From NCBI GenBank assembly GCA_029859645.1, contig JAOUCS010000013.1, forward strand, positions 1 through 46,019: a stretch of 46,019 bases of DNA. Reading direction: 5' to 3'. The position numbers were made by a program, and so were the translations under genes. Positions 17,166 to 27,827 of this stretch are shown piece by piece (position 1 is the stretch's first letter; each line of letters opens with the position of its first letter). This DNA is from Lysobacterales bacterium. Its GTDB lineage: Bacteria; Pseudomonadota; Gammaproteobacteria; Xanthomonadales; SZUA-36. Below the pieces are notes generated by a model. It worked only from the letters and a program-made list of their open reading frames with translations, was not told the origin of the DNA and searched no databases.

Positions 17166-18482
17166 TTAGCCCTGCCCCTCGGGAGGGATTCTAGCAGTAT
17201 CAGTACGCAAATGCCGAATTGCGTCAGTCACGGTCAGGAATGAACCGAAAACCAGCACCGCATCGTTGCTTGCACTGGCCCGCAATGCGGCTTCCAAAGC
17301 GTTCCCTACCCGGTCGTAAACTTCCAGCTGTTGGCCATTCAGGGTCTCTTTGACCTGCCTGGCGAGCTGCTCTCCGGATTGGCCCCTGCCGCTGCCGAGG
17401 CCGGCGCAGTACCAATGGGCTATGAGCGGCTGCAATGGACCGACTACCGCGGCCGCATCCTTGTCCGCCAGCATGCCAAGGACGCAGCGGCAGCGCTGGA
17501 TACCTTCGGCCACCATTGCCTCCCTGAGCGCTCGAGCGACGGCTTCGGCGGCCAGCGGGTTGTGTCCCACATCCAGCCAGACTGTCGGTTTTTGCATGAT
17601 CCGTTCAAACCGGCCATGCAGCGAAACCGAGCGCAGCCCGCACTCCAGCGCATCGATCGAATCCGCTGCCGACGGCACCAGTTCCAGCAGGGCCGCCAAA
17701 GCTGTTGCCATGTTACCCAGCTGATGATGACCGGCCAGCACCGGCAACGGTACATCCAGCTCGAGGCCATTGCTACGATAGCGGGCACGCCCTGCGCGCT
17801 CCGTGATGCTGAAATCCCTGCCCAGTTGCCTGACGGCTGCGCCCTTTGCAGCGGCGGTTTCCGCGATGCTGGCGGGTGGCTCGGGATCGCCGCAAATAAC
17901 GGGCCGACCGGCCCTGATGATGCCCGCCTTTTCGCGCCCGATGCTGTAGCGGTCGTTGCCCAGGTAGGCCTGGTGGTCCAGGCCGATAGGCGTGATGACG
18001 GCGCAATCGGCATCAAGAATGTTGACCGCGTCCAGGCGCCCGCCGAGTCCCACCTCCATCACCGCGAATTCCAGCTCCGCGCGATGCAGGATGTCGATGG
18101 CCGCCAGCGTGCTGAATTCGAAGTAGCTCAGGCTTCGTCCGTCGCGGGCCGCCTCGATGCGCAAAAAAGCCTCGATCAGGGTGTCATCGCTTACTGCCAA
18201 GCCGGCAACGCGGACCCGTTCATTGTAGGTTTCTATATGAGGACTGGTATAACTTCCATATCGTTTACCCAGGCTATCCAGCAAGGCACAGAGGGTAGAC
18301 ACGGTCGAACCCTTGCCGTTAGTTCCGGCAACCACGAAAATCTTTTCTGCCGGTAGCGGCGAGCCCATCCGCAACCACACCTCGTTGCAGCGCTCCAGGC
18401 CCAGGTCGATGGTTTTGGGATGACGTTTTTCCAGCAACTCCAGCCAGTCAGGAAGCGTAGCCGGTAGCAAAGGGGAAGCCAC
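17166..18482 (-). CDS. folC: Bifunctional folylpolyglutamate synthase / dihydrofolate synthase
   Basis: Adds glutamate to dihydropteroate and to folates with ATP. It is a Mur-ligase-family protein of 438 residues from the chosen start. Seen: the ATP-binding loop VVAGTNGKGSTV, the family motif SYTSPHIETYNERVRV, EVGLGGRLDAVN and the GLDHQAYLG segment, with a C-terminal domain holding the DVGHNP motif. I chose the GTG at 18482, 16 bases after the accD stop, with AGGAAG upstream. Frames continuing further back would run into accD and look non-coding. Confidence 0.94.
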   Translation of the reverse strand: MASPLLPATLPDWLELLEKRHPKTIDLGLERCNEVWLRMGSPLPAEKIFVVAGTNGKGSTVSTLCALLDSLGKRYGSYTSPHIETYNERVRVAGLAVSDDTLIEAFLRIEAARDGRSLSYFEFSTLAAIDILHRAELEFAVMEVGLGGRLDAVNILDADCAVITPIGLDHQAYLGNDRYSIGREKAGIIRAGRPVICGDPEPPASIAETAAAKGAAVRQLGRDFSITERAGRARYRSNGLELDVPLPVLAGHHQLGNMATALAALLELVPSAADSIDALECGLRSVSLHGRFERIMQKPTVWLDVGHNPLAAEAVARALREAMVAEGIQRCRCVLGMLADKDAAAVVGPLQPLIAHWYCAGLGSGRGQSGEQLARQVKETLNGQQLEVYDRVGNALEAALRASASNDAVLVFGSFLTVTDAIRHLRTDTARIPPEGQG

Positions 18483-18498
18483 GGTGATCTTGCACTTC

Positions 18499-19389
18499 CT
18501 AGGTAGTGAGGAGCTCACCGCTGACGATTTTTGGGCGCTTACCACCGGTCAAAATCCGCAACAGTGCAGAGATCTCATCGCGCAACTGACGGCGGTCAAC
18601 GATCATGTCGATGGCGCCTTTTTCCAGCAGGAACTCGCTGCGCTGGAATCCCTCGGGCAGCTTTTCGCGAACAGTCTGCTCAATCACGCGTGGCCCGGCG
18701 AAGCCAATCAACGCCGCGGGCTCGGCTATGTTGACATCACCCAGCATGCCCAGGCTGGCGGAGACGCCACCTGTAGTCGGGTGTGTCAGCACCGAGATAT
18801 AGGGAATACCTTCTTCAGCCATGCGCGCCAACACGGCACTGGTTTTCGCCATCTGCATCAGTGACAGCAAACCCTCCTGCATACGAGCACCACCGGTTGC
18901 CGCAAAACACACGAGAGGGGCTCGCATGCGCAGGCATTCCTGCCCGGCGCGAGCGAACTTTTCACCTACCACGGAACCCATCGAGCCACCCATGAAGGCG
19001 AAGTCGAATGCCACCGCCACGGTATCCTCGCCTTTCAGTTTGCCCGCCAGCGCAATCAGCGCATCTTTTTCGCCAGTCTTCTTTTGTGCAGCATTGATGC
19101 GGTCACGGTATTTTTTGCTGTCACGAAACTTCAACGGGTCGGTCGCCTCGATATTCGCTGCGATCTCCCGGTTGCCGCCCGGGTCGAGAAACAGTTCCAG
19201 CCGGGTTCGAGCGCGCAAAGACATGTGGTTGTTGCACTTGGGGCAGACGGATAAATTTCGTTCGAGCTCGGGCCGATAGAGCACCGCTGCGCAAGCGTCA
19301 CACTTGGTCCATAACCCCTCGGGCACGTTTCGCTTGCTGCCGCCTTCCGTGCGAATCCGCGAAGGCATCAATTTCTGGAACCAGCTCAT
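18499..19389 (-). CDS. accD: Acetyl-CoA carboxylase carboxyltransferase subunit beta
   Basis: With AccA it transfers carboxyl from biotin to acetyl-CoA, giving malonyl-CoA for fatty acid synthesis. It is 296 residues. Seen: the zinc ribbon with Cys30, Cys33, Cys49 and Cys52, and the crotonase-like carboxyltransferase core ([43 protein letters not shown]). The start overlaps the trpA stop by four bases (ATGA). Confidence 0.98.
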   Translation of the reverse strand: MSWFQKLMPSRIRTEGGSKRNVPEGLWTKCDACAAVLYRPELERNLSVCPKCNNHMSLRARTRLELFLDPGGNREIAANIEATDPLKFRDSKKYRDRINAAQKKTGEKDALIALAGKLKGEDTVAVAFDFAFMGGSMGSVVGEKFARAGQECLRMRAPLVCFAATGGARMQEGLLSLMQMAKTSAVLARMAEEGIPYISVLTHPTTGGVSASLGMLGDVNIAEPAALIGFAGPRVIEQTVREKLPEGFQRSEFLLEKGAIDMIVDRRQLRDEISALLRILTGGKRPKIVSGELLTT

Positions 19390-20198
19390 AACCTGCTATT
19401 GTCCATTGCCTCGCGAATGGGTGCAAGAAAGTCCGATGCAAGCGAACAGGCTTCAGCCTGTGAACCGGCCCCGGCCAGTTGCTCGATCAGCGCGCTGCCA
19501 ATCACCACACCGTCTGCAACATCGGCAACGGCCGCGGCACTTTCCGGCCCCTTGATGCCAAAGCCGACCGCCAGCGGCAGATCACACACTGCCCTGAGTT
19601 CCGCCATCGGTTTGTCCAGGCTCGTTGACTCCAGCCGGTTCGCGCCGGTAATGCCCTTGAAAGAAACGTAGTAAATATATCCCCTGGCCTGGGAAGCAAT
19701 TTTTTTCATTCTTTCCGCCGTCGTGGTTGGCGCGACCAGGCAGATCGGATACAACCCGTATTCATCCAATTCACCACCCAGATGGGCCATTTCTTCCGGC
19801 GGGCAGTCCACCAACAGGATACCGTCCACGCCAGCGGCTTGCGCAGCGCGTGCAAACTCAGCATGCCCATAACGCTCAATGGGGTTGAGATAGCCCATCA
19901 GCACTACCGGGGTGTCCTGGTCCTGCTCGCGGAACTCGCTGACCATCTTCAGCACAAGCGACAGGCTCACGCCTTTTGAAATCGCCCGCTCACTAGCCGC
20001 CTGGATGACCGGTCCGTCAGCCGCCGGATCCGAAAACGGAACGCCCAGCTCAAGCACATCCGCCCCTGCCGCCACCAGCGAATGCATGATGTCCACGGTC
20101 CAGCCCGGATCAGGGTCACCGGCAGTCAGGAATGGAATCAGCGCTGAACGCCGTTTCCCGGCCAGCGCCTGGAAGCGACGGTCAATTCGATTATTCAC
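19386..20198 (-). CDS. trpA: Tryptophan synthase alpha subunit
   Basis: Cleaves indole-3-glycerol phosphate to indole and glyceraldehyde-3-phosphate; indole is channelled to TrpB. It is a 270-residue TIM barrel. Seen: PFLTAGDPD at 22-30, catalytic Glu50 in [10 protein letters not shown] and Asp61 in the following ADGP, with the phosphate-binding GFGIKGP region late in the barrel. The start is GTG, overlapping the trpB stop (GTGA, four bases), so translation is coupled. Confidence 0.98.
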   Translation of the reverse strand: MNNRIDRRFQALAGKRRSALIPFLTAGDPDPGWTVDIMHSLVAAGADVLELGVPFSDPAADGPVIQAASERAISKGVSLSLVLKMVSEFREQDQDTPVVLMGYLNPIERYGHAEFARAAQAAGVDGILLVDCPPEEMAHLGGELDEYGLYPICLVAPTTTAERMKKIASQARGYIYYVSFKGITGANRLESTSLDKPMAELRAVCDLPLAVGFGIKGPESAAAVADVADGVVIGSALIEQLAGAGSQAEACSLASDFLAPIREAMDNSRL

Positions 20199-21418
20199 AG
20201 TGATATCCCCTCCAGCTCGGCCACCGTCTGGACGTCCTTATCTCCGCGCCCCGACAGGTTCACCAGCACGGTCTGATCCGGCCTCATCTCTGCTGCCAGC
20301 TTCATCGCGTAGGCCACGGCGTGGCTGCTCTCGAGGGCCGGCAAAATACCTTCCAGCCGGGTCAACTGGTGGAACGCCTGCATCGCCTCGTCATCGGTAA
20401 TGCCGACATACTGCGCCCGCCCTGTGTCTTTGAGCCACGCATGCTCGGGCCCGACACCGGGGTAATCAAGACCGGCTGAGACCGAATGCGTGTGCTGGAT
20501 CTGCCCGGCATCGTCATCCATGAGGTAGGTGCGGCAGCCGTGCAGTACCCCGGGTCGCCCGGCGCACAGCGAAGCGGCGTGCTCTTTGGTGTGCAGCCCG
20601 TGACCGGCCGCTTCGACACCGAACATGGCCACATCCTGGTCACCCAGGAACGGGTGAAACAGGCCCAGCGCGTTCGACCCCCCGCCGACACAGGCCACCA
20701 GCGCATCGGGCAGAGTGTCGTGTTCGGCCAGCATTTGCCGGCGTGCCTCACGGCCGACTACGGCGTTAAAATCACGCACCATCACGGGGTACGGATGTGC
20801 CCCCGCCACGGTGCCGATGATGTAGAAAGTATCGTCCACGTTGGTCACCCAGTCGCGCATTGCCTCGTTCAGCGCATCTTTCAGTGTCCTGGACCCTGAA
20901 GTCACCGAACGCACCTCGGCGCCCAGCAGCTTCATCCGGAACACGTTGATGGCCTGGCGGTGGATATCGACTTCACCCATGTACACCACGCAGGACTTGC
21001 CCAGTCGCGCGGCTACCGTGGCGGAGGCAACGCCGTGCTGACCAGCTCCTGTTTCAGCGATGATCCGCGACTTGCCCATGTAATCAGCCAGCAGAGCCTG
21101 CCCTACTGTATTGTTGATCTTGTGCGCACCGGTATGGTTCAGGTCTTCCCGCTTGAGCAGGATCCGGGCGCCGCCAGCCACTTCGGTCAGCCTGCGCGCC
21201 CAGTAGATCGGCGACGGACGGCCCACGTAGTGTGCGAGGTCCGCATCCAGCCGCGCCATGAATTCGTCATCCTGCCGCCAACGGAAATATGCTTCTTTCA
21301 ATTCCTCGTGGGCATGGATCAGGGTTTCCGACACATAAGTGCCACCGTAAGGACCAAAATGTCCCTGTTGATCCGGTTCGAACGACGGTGCTGTTGCAAA
21401 TTCAGTTTCAGTACTCAC
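20195..21418 (-). CDS. trpB: Tryptophan synthase beta subunit
   Basis: PLP enzyme that condenses indole with serine to tryptophan. It is 407 residues from the chosen GTG at 21418, preceded by AGAGG at six bases. Upstream in-frame codons lie inside trpF and look non-coding. Seen: the PLP lysine Lys100 in [11 protein letters not shown], the phosphate-binding GGGSNALG, and the conserved ESSHAVAYA near the C-terminus. The start overlaps trpF by 11 bases and the stop overlaps trpA by four. Confidence 0.97.
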   Translation of the reverse strand: MSTETEFATAPSFEPDQQGHFGPYGGTYVSETLIHAHEELKEAYFRWRQDDEFMARLDADLAHYVGRPSPIYWARRLTEVAGGARILLKREDLNHTGAHKINNTVGQALLADYMGKSRIIAETGAGQHGVASATVAARLGKSCVVYMGEVDIHRQAINVFRMKLLGAEVRSVTSGSRTLKDALNEAMRDWVTNVDDTFYIIGTVAGAHPYPVMVRDFNAVVGREARRQMLAEHDTLPDALVACVGGGSNALGLFHPFLGDQDVAMFGVEAAGHGLHTKEHAASLCAGRPGVLHGCRTYLMDDDAGQIQHTHSVSAGLDYPGVGPEHAWLKDTGRAQYVGITDDEAMQAFHQLTRLEGILPALESSHAVAYAMKLAAEMRPDQTVLVNLSGRGDKDVQTVAELEGISL

Positions 21419-22025
21419 GCTTTGCCTCTTTGATAAATGTCTGCATTTTTGCTGCATTTTTCCTGCCAGGTGCGTCTTCAACGCCGCTGGACACATCCAC
21501 GGCCCAGGGCTTCACCTGTTGCACCGCGCTCGCCACGTTAGCCGGCGTCAGGCCTCCGGCAAGCACCAGCGGCCGACCGGTGTGCGGAATCCCTGACCAG
21601 TCAAAAACATGACCCGTACCGCCCGCACCGCCTGGTTCATGGCTGTCGAACAGCAAGCCGGCTGCATCATGGAAGGTCTCGCCGGCCACCGCAGCGTCCT
21701 GTCCTGAAACCATGCTGACGGCCTTCAGGTACGGCAAACCAAACTGGCGACAGAAAGCTGCGTCCTCGTTGCCATGGAACTGCAACAGGCTCAATGGCAC
21801 CTGCTCCAGCACGCCGGTCACTTCGGCTGCATCCTGGTCCATGAATAGACCGACCCGGGACACAAAAGCTGGCACCTCATGGGCCAATATTTTCGCCTCT
21901 GCAGCGGTAATAAAACGCTTGCTGCGCGGAGTGAACACGAAACCCACCGCATCTGCTCCTGCCGCCACTGCCGCAACCACGTCCGCAACACGGGTGATGC
22001 CGCAAATTTTCACACGAACCGGCAT
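21408..22025 (-). CDS. trpF: Phosphoribosylanthranilate isomerase
   Basis: Amadori rearrangement of phosphoribosylanthranilate in tryptophan synthesis. It is a 205-residue TIM barrel. Seen: catalytic Cys8 in KICGITR, the catalytic Asp region [15 protein letters not shown] and the C-terminal phosphate-binding segment GGLTPANV. I chose the ATG at 22025, which shares one base with the truA stop (TGATG); a further-upstream ATG lies inside truA. trpG, trpD, trpC and trpE are not in this window, which is the usual split trp arrangement of pseudomonads and relatives. Confidence 0.97.
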   Translation of the reverse strand: MPVRVKICGITRVADVVAAVAAGADAVGFVFTPRSKRFITAAEAKILAHEVPAFVSRVGLFMDQDAAEVTGVLEQVPLSLLQFHGNEDAAFCRQFGLPYLKAVSMVSGQDAAVAGETFHDAAGLLFDSHEPGGAGGTGHVFDWSGIPHTGRPLVLAGGLTPANVASAVQQVKPWAVDVSSGVEDAPGRKNAAKMQTFIKEAKREY

Positions 22026-22816
22026 CAGGGCTGCTCCCCGCACTCGTAAAAGTCAGGAACTTCCCCCGGCAAACCATAGTGCTCCGGATAGCGGGCAGCA
22101 ACGAAATAGAGTCCTTCCGGCGGCGCAGTTGGCGCAGCCCGGGTGCGATCCTTCCTTTCCAGCGTTGCCTTCATCCAACTTACTTCTTTTTCACCGTTTC
22201 CGACCAACAACAGGCTGCCGGCAATATTCCTGACCATGTGATACAAAAACCCATTCGCGGTCACCTGCAGGGAAACGATGTTACCCCTGCGCTCCACTGC
22301 GATGTCGTGGATTTCCCGCACTGCATGCCGGGCCTGGCAGGCCCCTGCCCTGAATGAAGTGAAATCATGCTCACCCAGCAAGCACCGGGCTGCCCGATCC
22401 ATTTTAGCAGCGTCCAGCGGCTTGCGACACCAACTCATGCGGCGCGCTTCCAGCGCAGGACGGATCCACCGGTTCAGAATTACATACCGGTAACTCCTGG
22501 CGAAAGCACTGAACCGCGCGTGAAAGGAATCGTCGACCTGCCGGATCCACAGCACGCTGATGCCGGCCGGTAAATGACTGTTGATGCCCAGGATCCAGGA
22601 GCGGTCGGGGCGCTGCGACAGGGTGTCGAAGTGAGCGACCTGGCAAAGGGCGTGGACCCCGGTATCCGTGCGGCCGCTGCAGGTGACCCGAACCTCGTGA
22701 TCGGCCACCCGGGCAAGCGCCTGCTCCAGGCAGCCCTGCACGGTCGGTTCCTGGCGCTGGATCTGCCAGCCCAGGAACCCGCTGCCATCATATTCAAGCC
22801 CGATGGCGTAACGCAT
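22025..22816 (-). CDS. truA: tRNA pseudouridine(38-40) synthase
   Basis: Makes pseudouridine at positions 38-40 of tRNA anticodon arms. It is 263 residues. Seen: YDGSGFLGWQ at 9-18, the catalytic Asp51 in CSGRTDTGVHA, the conserved FHARFSAFARSYRY segment, and the C-terminal FLYHMVRNIAGSLL. It follows fimV by 22 bases and overlaps trpF by one. Position downstream of fimV and upstream of trpF is conserved in gammaproteobacteria. Confidence 0.97.
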   Translation of the reverse strand: MRYAIGLEYDGSGFLGWQIQRQEPTVQGCLEQALARVADHEVRVTCSGRTDTGVHALCQVAHFDTLSQRPDRSWILGINSHLPAGISVLWIRQVDDSFHARFSAFARSYRYVILNRWIRPALEARRMSWCRKPLDAAKMDRAARCLLGEHDFTSFRAGACQARHAVREIHDIAVERRGNIVSLQVTANGFLYHMVRNIAGSLLLVGNGEKEVSWMKATLERKDRTRAAPTAPPEGLYFVAARYPEHYGLPGEVPDFYECGEQP

Positions 22817-22838
22817 TACATGGGTTTAAACCTGCCGG

Positions 22839-24719
22839 TCAGGAGACCAGCAGGTCCAGCATCTTGATCGCTTCTTCGCGTTGAAACTCGTTGCCATTGA
22901 TTTTGACTTCTTCGAGTATCACGCGGGCCGCTTCCTTGTCGCCCATTGAAATGTAGGCACGGGCCAGGTCCAGTTGAATTTCGGGATCGGAGCTTTCTTC
23001 ATCCAGCACCTCGGCATCATCAACATCGGCCCGGGAAGCCTTGGCCTTTGACTCTTTCGCTGATGCTTCCTCATCCACTTCTTCATCCGCTGCTGCGGCA
23101 GCCTCGTCCTGGACGGCTTCACTGACTTCCGAATCCTCCAGCACGCGCAGGACTTCCTCTGCCTCGTCCTTGATCTCCCGGAGCTGGGCTTCCTCTTCAG
23201 CCGTGCCCGAAACGGCCTCCGCTGTGCCGCCACGGCGGCTCAGCAGCCAACCGATGAATGCAACCGCCAGCACCAGCAAGCCGATCAGCCAGGTAGAAAA
23301 CTGGCTATACCAGGGCTGTTCAGCCGGCGGGCTTGACGCCTGGGCTTCACGTTGCTCACGCAACCGTTGTTCCATGCTGGCAAGGTCGGCATCGGCAACC
23401 GTGTTCTGCTCACTTTCTTCCAGCTGAGCCTCGAGTTCCCTGATCCGTTCTTCCAGGTACTCATTTTGCTGCTGCTGGGTAATCAATTCTTCTTCAGTAC
23501 GCGCCAGGTTTTCACGCAAGGAAGCCGTAGCAACGGATGCGTCCGCGAGTTCTTCCCCGGACTCTTCGAAACCGTAAGCGCTGTCCAGATCACTTTCTGC
23601 AGACGGCGGGACCAGTTCGAGCTGATCCACCAACACTTCTTCCGTCGCTTCTGTCAATTCTGCGGCGGCCTGCTCTGATTCCTGCTCGACCTCGGGCTCA
23701 ACCCCAACCTCGGGCTCAACCTCGGCTTCGGCCTCAAGGACTTCCTCTGCTTGCGCGGCTTCCTCGTCGGCAAGATCAGGTGACGGGCTTTCAGGAGCCT
23801 CATCTTCGGCTGGTTCGTAGGCTGCCGCCTCTTCCGCCAGCAGGGGCGTTGAAGGACTCGCGACGGTTTCACTCACCGTCGGTTCCCGGAACTGTTCAGT
23901 CTGTTCCGCCACTTCATTGATGGCTGCTGCGGTGGAGATGTTGCGAACGTCTTCGGCACGAGGCATACGCAGGATAGCGCCGCGCTTGAGCAAATTGATA
24001 TTTCCGCGCAGAAAGGCTTCCGGATTCTGGCGCTGAATGGCAATCATGACCTGGTTGAGTTCCAGGCCAGTACCTTGTGACCAGTTTTTCGCAATGGCCC
24101 ACAGGGTCTCGCCACTACTGACCGGGCCGTATTCATCCGCGCTGGGAACCCTTTGCGATGACGCCGCAGGTGCGGCCTGGCCAGCTGAGGCTTCCGTTGC
24201 TGCTGCCGGCTCTGCTGCCGGTGCAATTTCTGAAGGTGCGGCAACCGGTGCCGGAGCGGCCGCCGGGGGCGGGTCCTTGCGCAGGTCAACACGAGGAATC
24301 GGCGCCTGGGCGGCCTGGGTCGGTGGATCGAGGAATACCGTGTATTCCCGCAGCAACCGGCCGCTGGCATAGTTCAGTTGGACGATCAGACGCACCACCG
24401 GGTTACCGATCGGCAGATTACTGGTTCCCAGCAGGTAGGGGGTGCCTTCGATATCTTCGACCGTGAAGCGGATCGGCACCGGGATATCGTCCCTGCTCGC
24501 CCCGATCAGTTCATAATCGTCGACGGAACCCAACTGGGCCGTTACGGCTGCCAGGTCATCGGTTTCGCGAGTGATCAGGTCGATTCTCAGCTGCAAGGGC
24601 TGATTCAGGTAAGACTCCACATTGACATCCCCCAGGCCCAGAGACCAGGCGGGGGGGCTGAATGCGAGCGAAGCCGCAGCCAGAAATGCTGCGGTACTGA
24701 TACGATTTTTGGTCTTCAT
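22839..24719 (-). CDS. fimV: FimV/HubP-type polar peptidoglycan-binding protein
   Basis: Large inner-membrane polar hub protein linked to type IV pilus assembly and polarity. It is 626 residues. Seen: a signal peptide at 1-26, the FimV N-terminal region LGLGDVNVESYLNQPLQLRI at 27-46, a Pro/Ala linker, a LysM domain at about 198-252 (SGETLWAIAKNW), a long acidic stretch, a coiled coil before a single membrane helix at about 473-492, and an acidic cytoplasmic part ending in the FimV C-terminal TPR unit at about 575-626. Of two in-frame ATGs, the second was chosen because GGAGG lies five bases before it. Confidence 0.93.
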   Translation of the reverse strand: MKTKNRISTAAFLAAASLAFSPPAWSLGLGDVNVESYLNQPLQLRIDLITRETDDLAAVTAQLGSVDDYELIGASRDDIPVPIRFTVEDIEGTPYLLGTSNLPIGNPVVRLIVQLNYASGRLLREYTVFLDPPTQAAQAPIPRVDLRKDPPPAAAPAPVAAPSEIAPAAEPAAATEASAGQAAPAASSQRVPSADEYGPVSSGETLWAIAKNWSQGTGLELNQVMIAIQRQNPEAFLRGNINLLKRGAILRMPRAEDVRNISTAAAINEVAEQTEQFREPTVSETVASPSTPLLAEEAAAYEPAEDEAPESPSPDLADEEAAQAEEVLEAEAEVEPEVGVEPEVEQESEQAAAELTEATEEVLVDQLELVPPSAESDLDSAYGFEESGEELADASVATASLRENLARTEEELITQQQQNEYLEERIRELEAQLEESEQNTVADADLASMEQRLREQREAQASSPPAEQPWYSQFSTWLIGLLVLAVAFIGWLLSRRGGTAEAVSGTAEEEAQLREIKDEAEEVLRVLEDSEVSEAVQDEAAAAADEEVDEEASAKESKAKASRADVDDAEVLDEESSDPEIQLDLARAYISMGDKEAARVILEEVKINGNEFQREEAIKMLDLLVS

Positions 24720-24772
24720 GAGTCCCTCCGTCATTCCCTGACGTTCAGAAGAACAGGTTTATGGTTGTGCCT

Positions 24773-25831
24773 TCAGACAGAGTTTACGTTCGCTGAGTCG
24801 TCGTTTCCACTGGAAATCCTGTTTTGTTCAAGAAATTCCATGATCTGAACGGCGTTAAGCGCGGCTCCTTTCCTGATGTTGTCAGCAACAACCCAGAGGT
24901 CTATGCCCCTGGGATGGCTGATATCACGCCGCAGTCGACCCACGTACACCGGGTCTTTGCCGGCAGCATGGGTCACCGCAGTAGCGTGGATCATGTCCGT
25001 GCCCTCTACCAGCTCGACTCCCGGCGCCATGGCCAGCAGAGCACGCACCTCTTCGATTTCAATGTCTTCACGGGTTTCGAGATGAACCGCTTCAGAATGG
25101 CCGAAAAAAACCGGCACCCGCACTGCGGTCGCATTCACCAGGATGTCAGGGTCGGAAAAAATCTTCTGGGTCTCCCAGACCATTTTCATCTCTTCACGTG
25201 AGTAACCGTTGTCCTGCATTTCGTCAATCTGCGGCAACACGTTGAAGGCAATCGGCTGGGCGAACTTGCTGACCTCGGGTTCCTTGAAATTCAATCGGGC
25301 CGCCGTCTGCATGGCCAGTTCATGCAGGCCCTGCCGGCCGGCCCCGGAGACCGACTGGTAAGTGGCCACATTGATTCGGGAAATGCCCACAGCCCGGTGA
25401 ATCGGAGCAAGGGCAACCACCATCTGGATGGTGGAGCAGTTCGGGTTGGCGATAATCGCAGGGCCATTGATGCCGGCCAGCGCCTCCGGATTCACTTCGG
25501 GAACCACCAGCGGAACGTCGTCGTCGTAGCGGAATGCAGACGTGTTGTCGATCACGATGGCGCCTGCTTCCGCGGCACGCGGCGCATATTCCTCGCTGAC
25601 TGAACCACCGGCTGAAAACAGGGCGTAATCGGTCTTGGAAAAATCGAAGGTGGCCAGGTCTTCCACGGTCAGCTGAACATTGCCAAAATCAACGTCCTGA
25701 CCCGCCGAACGCTCACTCGCGAGAGCAATCACTTCACCTTCGCGATAGCCCCGATCCGCGAGGATCGACAACATCACTTCGCCGACGGCGCCGCTGGCTC
25801 CCACAACAGCAATTGCTGGTCTGTTACTCAT
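24773..25831 (-). CDS. asd: Aspartate-semialdehyde dehydrogenase
   Basis: NADPH-dependent reduction of aspartyl phosphate, leading to lysine, diaminopimelate, threonine and methionine. It is 352 residues. Seen: the nucleotide-binding VVGASGAVGEVM at 9-20, catalytic Cys132 in ANPNCSTIQ, the SVSGAGRQG segment and VPVFFGHSEAVHLET. The start is directly adjacent to the aroC stop, and fimV follows within 53 bases. Confidence 0.98.
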   Translation of the reverse strand: MSNRPAIAVVGASGAVGEVMLSILADRGYREGEVIALASERSAGQDVDFGNVQLTVEDLATFDFSKTDYALFSAGGSVSEEYAPRAAEAGAIVIDNTSAFRYDDDVPLVVPEVNPEALAGINGPAIIANPNCSTIQMVVALAPIHRAVGISRINVATYQSVSGAGRQGLHELAMQTAARLNFKEPEVSKFAQPIAFNVLPQIDEMQDNGYSREEMKMVWETQKIFSDPDILVNATAVRVPVFFGHSEAVHLETREDIEIEEVRALLAMAPGVELVEGTDMIHATAVTHAAGKDPVYVGRLRRDISHPRGIDLWVVADNIRKGAALNAVQIMEFLEQNRISSGNDDSANVNSV

Positions 25832-26899
25832 CTAGTCATTTCCTGTCTGTGCCCGGTGCAGGAGCACGTGATCCATTAATACAAGCGCCATCATCGCTTC
25901 GACGATAGGGGTAGCCCTGATGCCCACGCAGGGATCATGCCGCCCTTTGGTCACAATCTCAACTTCGTTGCCATCGATATCGAGGCCACGGCAGGGAATT
26001 CTGAGGCTGGAAGTGGGTTTGAAGGCTGTGCTCACCACGATATCCTGGCCGCTGGAAATGCCGCCGAGAATTCCACCTGCATGGTTGCTGAGAAACCCCT
26101 CCGAGGTCATCTCATCGCGATGTTCCGTGCCCATCTGGGCAACGCAATCGAAGCCGGCGCCAACCTCGACGCCCTTGGCCGCGTTAATGCTCATCATGGC
26201 GCTGGCCAGTTCCGCGTCCAGCTTGCCATATATAGGAGCGCCGAGCCCCGCCGGTACGTTCCGCGCGACCACGTTGACCCGGGCTCCGACCGAGTCGCCG
26301 GACTTGCGCAGTGCGTCCATGTACGATTCCAACTCAGGCACCTTTGCCGGGTCCGGGCAGAAGAACGGATTGGCATCCACCGCACTCCAGTCTTTGACCT
26401 GATCGGTCCGAATCGGGCCCAATTGAGCCAGCCAACCCTGGATTTCGACCGCATGCATTTCTCTCAGCCATTTACGGGCAATCGCACCGGCGGCAACCCG
26501 CATAGTGGTCTCACGCGCAGACGATCGGCCCCCTCCGCGATAATCGCGAAAGCCGTATTTTTTCCAATACGTGTAGTCAGCATGTCCCGGGCGGAATTGC
26601 CGCTTGATGTTTTCATAGTCTTTGGACCGGGCATCCGTATTCTCAATCAACAGAGCGATCGGCGTGCCGGTGGTGCGATCCTCGAAAACACCCGAGAGGA
26701 TCTGCACATCCTCCTTTTCACGTCGTTGTGATGTGTGCCGGCTTTTACCGGTCGCGCGCCGGAGCACTTCCTCGCGAATTTCGGTTGCGGTGATTTCAAG
26801 GCCGGGCGGACAGCCGTCGATCAGGCAGCCTACCGCCGGTCCATGACTTTCACCAAAGGTACTGATTCTCAGTACGTGTCCAAAACTGTTATACGACAT
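25832..26899 (-). CDS. aroC: Chorismate synthase
   Basis: Last step of the shikimate pathway: elimination of phosphate from EPSP to chorismate, using reduced FMN. It is 355 residues. Seen: the N-terminal signature [19 protein letters not shown], the [15 protein letters not shown] segment, [11 protein letters not shown] and the C-terminal SLRIPCRG followed by [13 protein letters not shown]. It overlaps the end of prmB by 11 bases. Together with aroA and pheA it means several steps of aromatic amino-acid synthesis lie in this window. Confidence 0.98.
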   Translation of the reverse strand: MSYNSFGHVLRISTFGESHGPAVGCLIDGCPPGLEITATEIREEVLRRATGKSRHTSQRREKEDVQILSGVFEDRTTGTPIALLIENTDARSKDYENIKRQFRPGHADYTYWKKYGFRDYRGGGRSSARETTMRVAAGAIARKWLREMHAVEIQGWLAQLGPIRTDQVKDWSAVDANPFFCPDPAKVPELESYMDALRKSGDSVGARVNVVARNVPAGLGAPIYGKLDAELASAMMSINAAKGVEVGAGFDCVAQMGTEHRDEMTSEGFLSNHAGGILGGISSGQDIVVSTAFKPTSSLRIPCRGLDIDGNEVEIVTKGRHDPCVGIRATPIVEAMMALVLMDHVLLHRAQTGND

Positions 26900-27803
26900 T
26901 TTTCCTGTTCCTGATCAAGCGAGCCAGGCCTTCCCCGGCCTCCTGCAATTGTTCCCTGTTCAATACGAAAACACCAGAACCCCCATGCGCAAATTCCAGC
27001 CATACGAACGGCACAAACGGCAGGACCGCTGCCAGCCGATCTTCGCTTTCACCGACTTCACATACCAGCACGCCATCCTCTCCCAGAAAGTCAGGCGCGT
27101 CCAGCAGGATCGATAGGACCGCATCCAGCCCGTCTTCGCCCGAAGCGAGGCCCAAACCGGGTTCTGACCGGTACTCCGGGGGCAGTCCGGCGAGGCTGTG
27201 CGCCGGCACATAGGGCGGATTGGATACAATCAGATCGTATGCGACCGGTGGTATCGCGGTAAACAGGTCCGAGAGGAGCAGGTTCACGCGGTCTTCCAGC
27301 CGGTAACGGTGCACGTTGCGCTGCGCTGTCTGTAACGCACCGGGACTGATATCCGCCGCGTCAACTCGCGCTGCGGGCAGGTTCAATGCCGTGGCGATGG
27401 CAATACAGGCGCTGCCGGTGCACATATCCAGCACGCGGCGAACGCGGTCCGGCCGCACCCAGGGTTGAAACTGGTCCCGTACCAACTCCGCCAACGGCGA
27501 CCGCGGCACCAGCACCTGTTCATTGACTTCGAATTCCAGCCCTGCAAACCAGGCAGAGCCCAGCAAGTAGGCCAACGGCGCCCTGCCCTCGCAACGCTCT
27601 TTTGCCAGTTCCTGAACCCGATCCAGCTGCTGCGGGGATACTTCCATTCCCCAATCGGTAAAACTGCCGTCCAGCGGCGCCCCGGCGACATGCAGCACCA
27701 GCCACGCCGCTTCGTCCCGCGCATTGTCCGTACCATGGCCAAAACACAATCCGGCATCATCCAGTTGCCTGGCGATCTGTTCGATTAACTCCGCAATTGT
27801 CAT
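26889..27803 (-). CDS. prmB: 50S ribosomal protein L3 N5-glutamine methyltransferase
   Basis: SAM-dependent methylation of a glutamine in ribosomal protein L3. It is 304 residues. Seen: an N-terminal helical domain, the SAM-binding [17 protein letters not shown], and the glutamine-binding NPPYVP motif of HemK-type enzymes. PrmB rather than PrmA or PrmC is favoured by its position directly before aroC, the standard prmB-aroC pair, and by the [18 protein letters not shown] segment. It is the first gene of the long minus-strand run, and only 24 bases separate it from the divergent SCO gene. Confidence 0.94.
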   Translation of the reverse strand: MTIAELIEQIARQLDDAGLCFGHGTDNARDEAAWLVLHVAGAPLDGSFTDWGMEVSPQQLDRVQELAKERCEGRAPLAYLLGSAWFAGLEFEVNEQVLVPRSPLAELVRDQFQPWVRPDRVRRVLDMCTGSACIAIATALNLPAARVDAADISPGALQTAQRNVHRYRLEDRVNLLLSDLFTAIPPVAYDLIVSNPPYVPAHSLAGLPPEYRSEPGLGLASGEDGLDAVLSILLDAPDFLGEDGVLVCEVGESEDRLAAVLPFVPFVWLEFAHGGSGVFVLNREQLQEAGEGLARLIRNRKNVV

Positions 27804-27812
27804 GGGCCGAAG

Positions 27813-27818
27813 TATAAT
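27813..27818 (+). promoter_or_regulatory. -10 element TATAAT directly before the SCO gene
   Basis: A perfect TATAAT ends ten bases before the ATG at 27828, so the expected transcript start lies about three bases before the start codon. No ribosome binding site is visible. The -35 region (near 27790, TCCGCA) is weak and lies inside prmB. This implies a nearly leaderless mRNA. Confidence 0.45.
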
Positions 27819-27827
27819 GGGCTGGCG

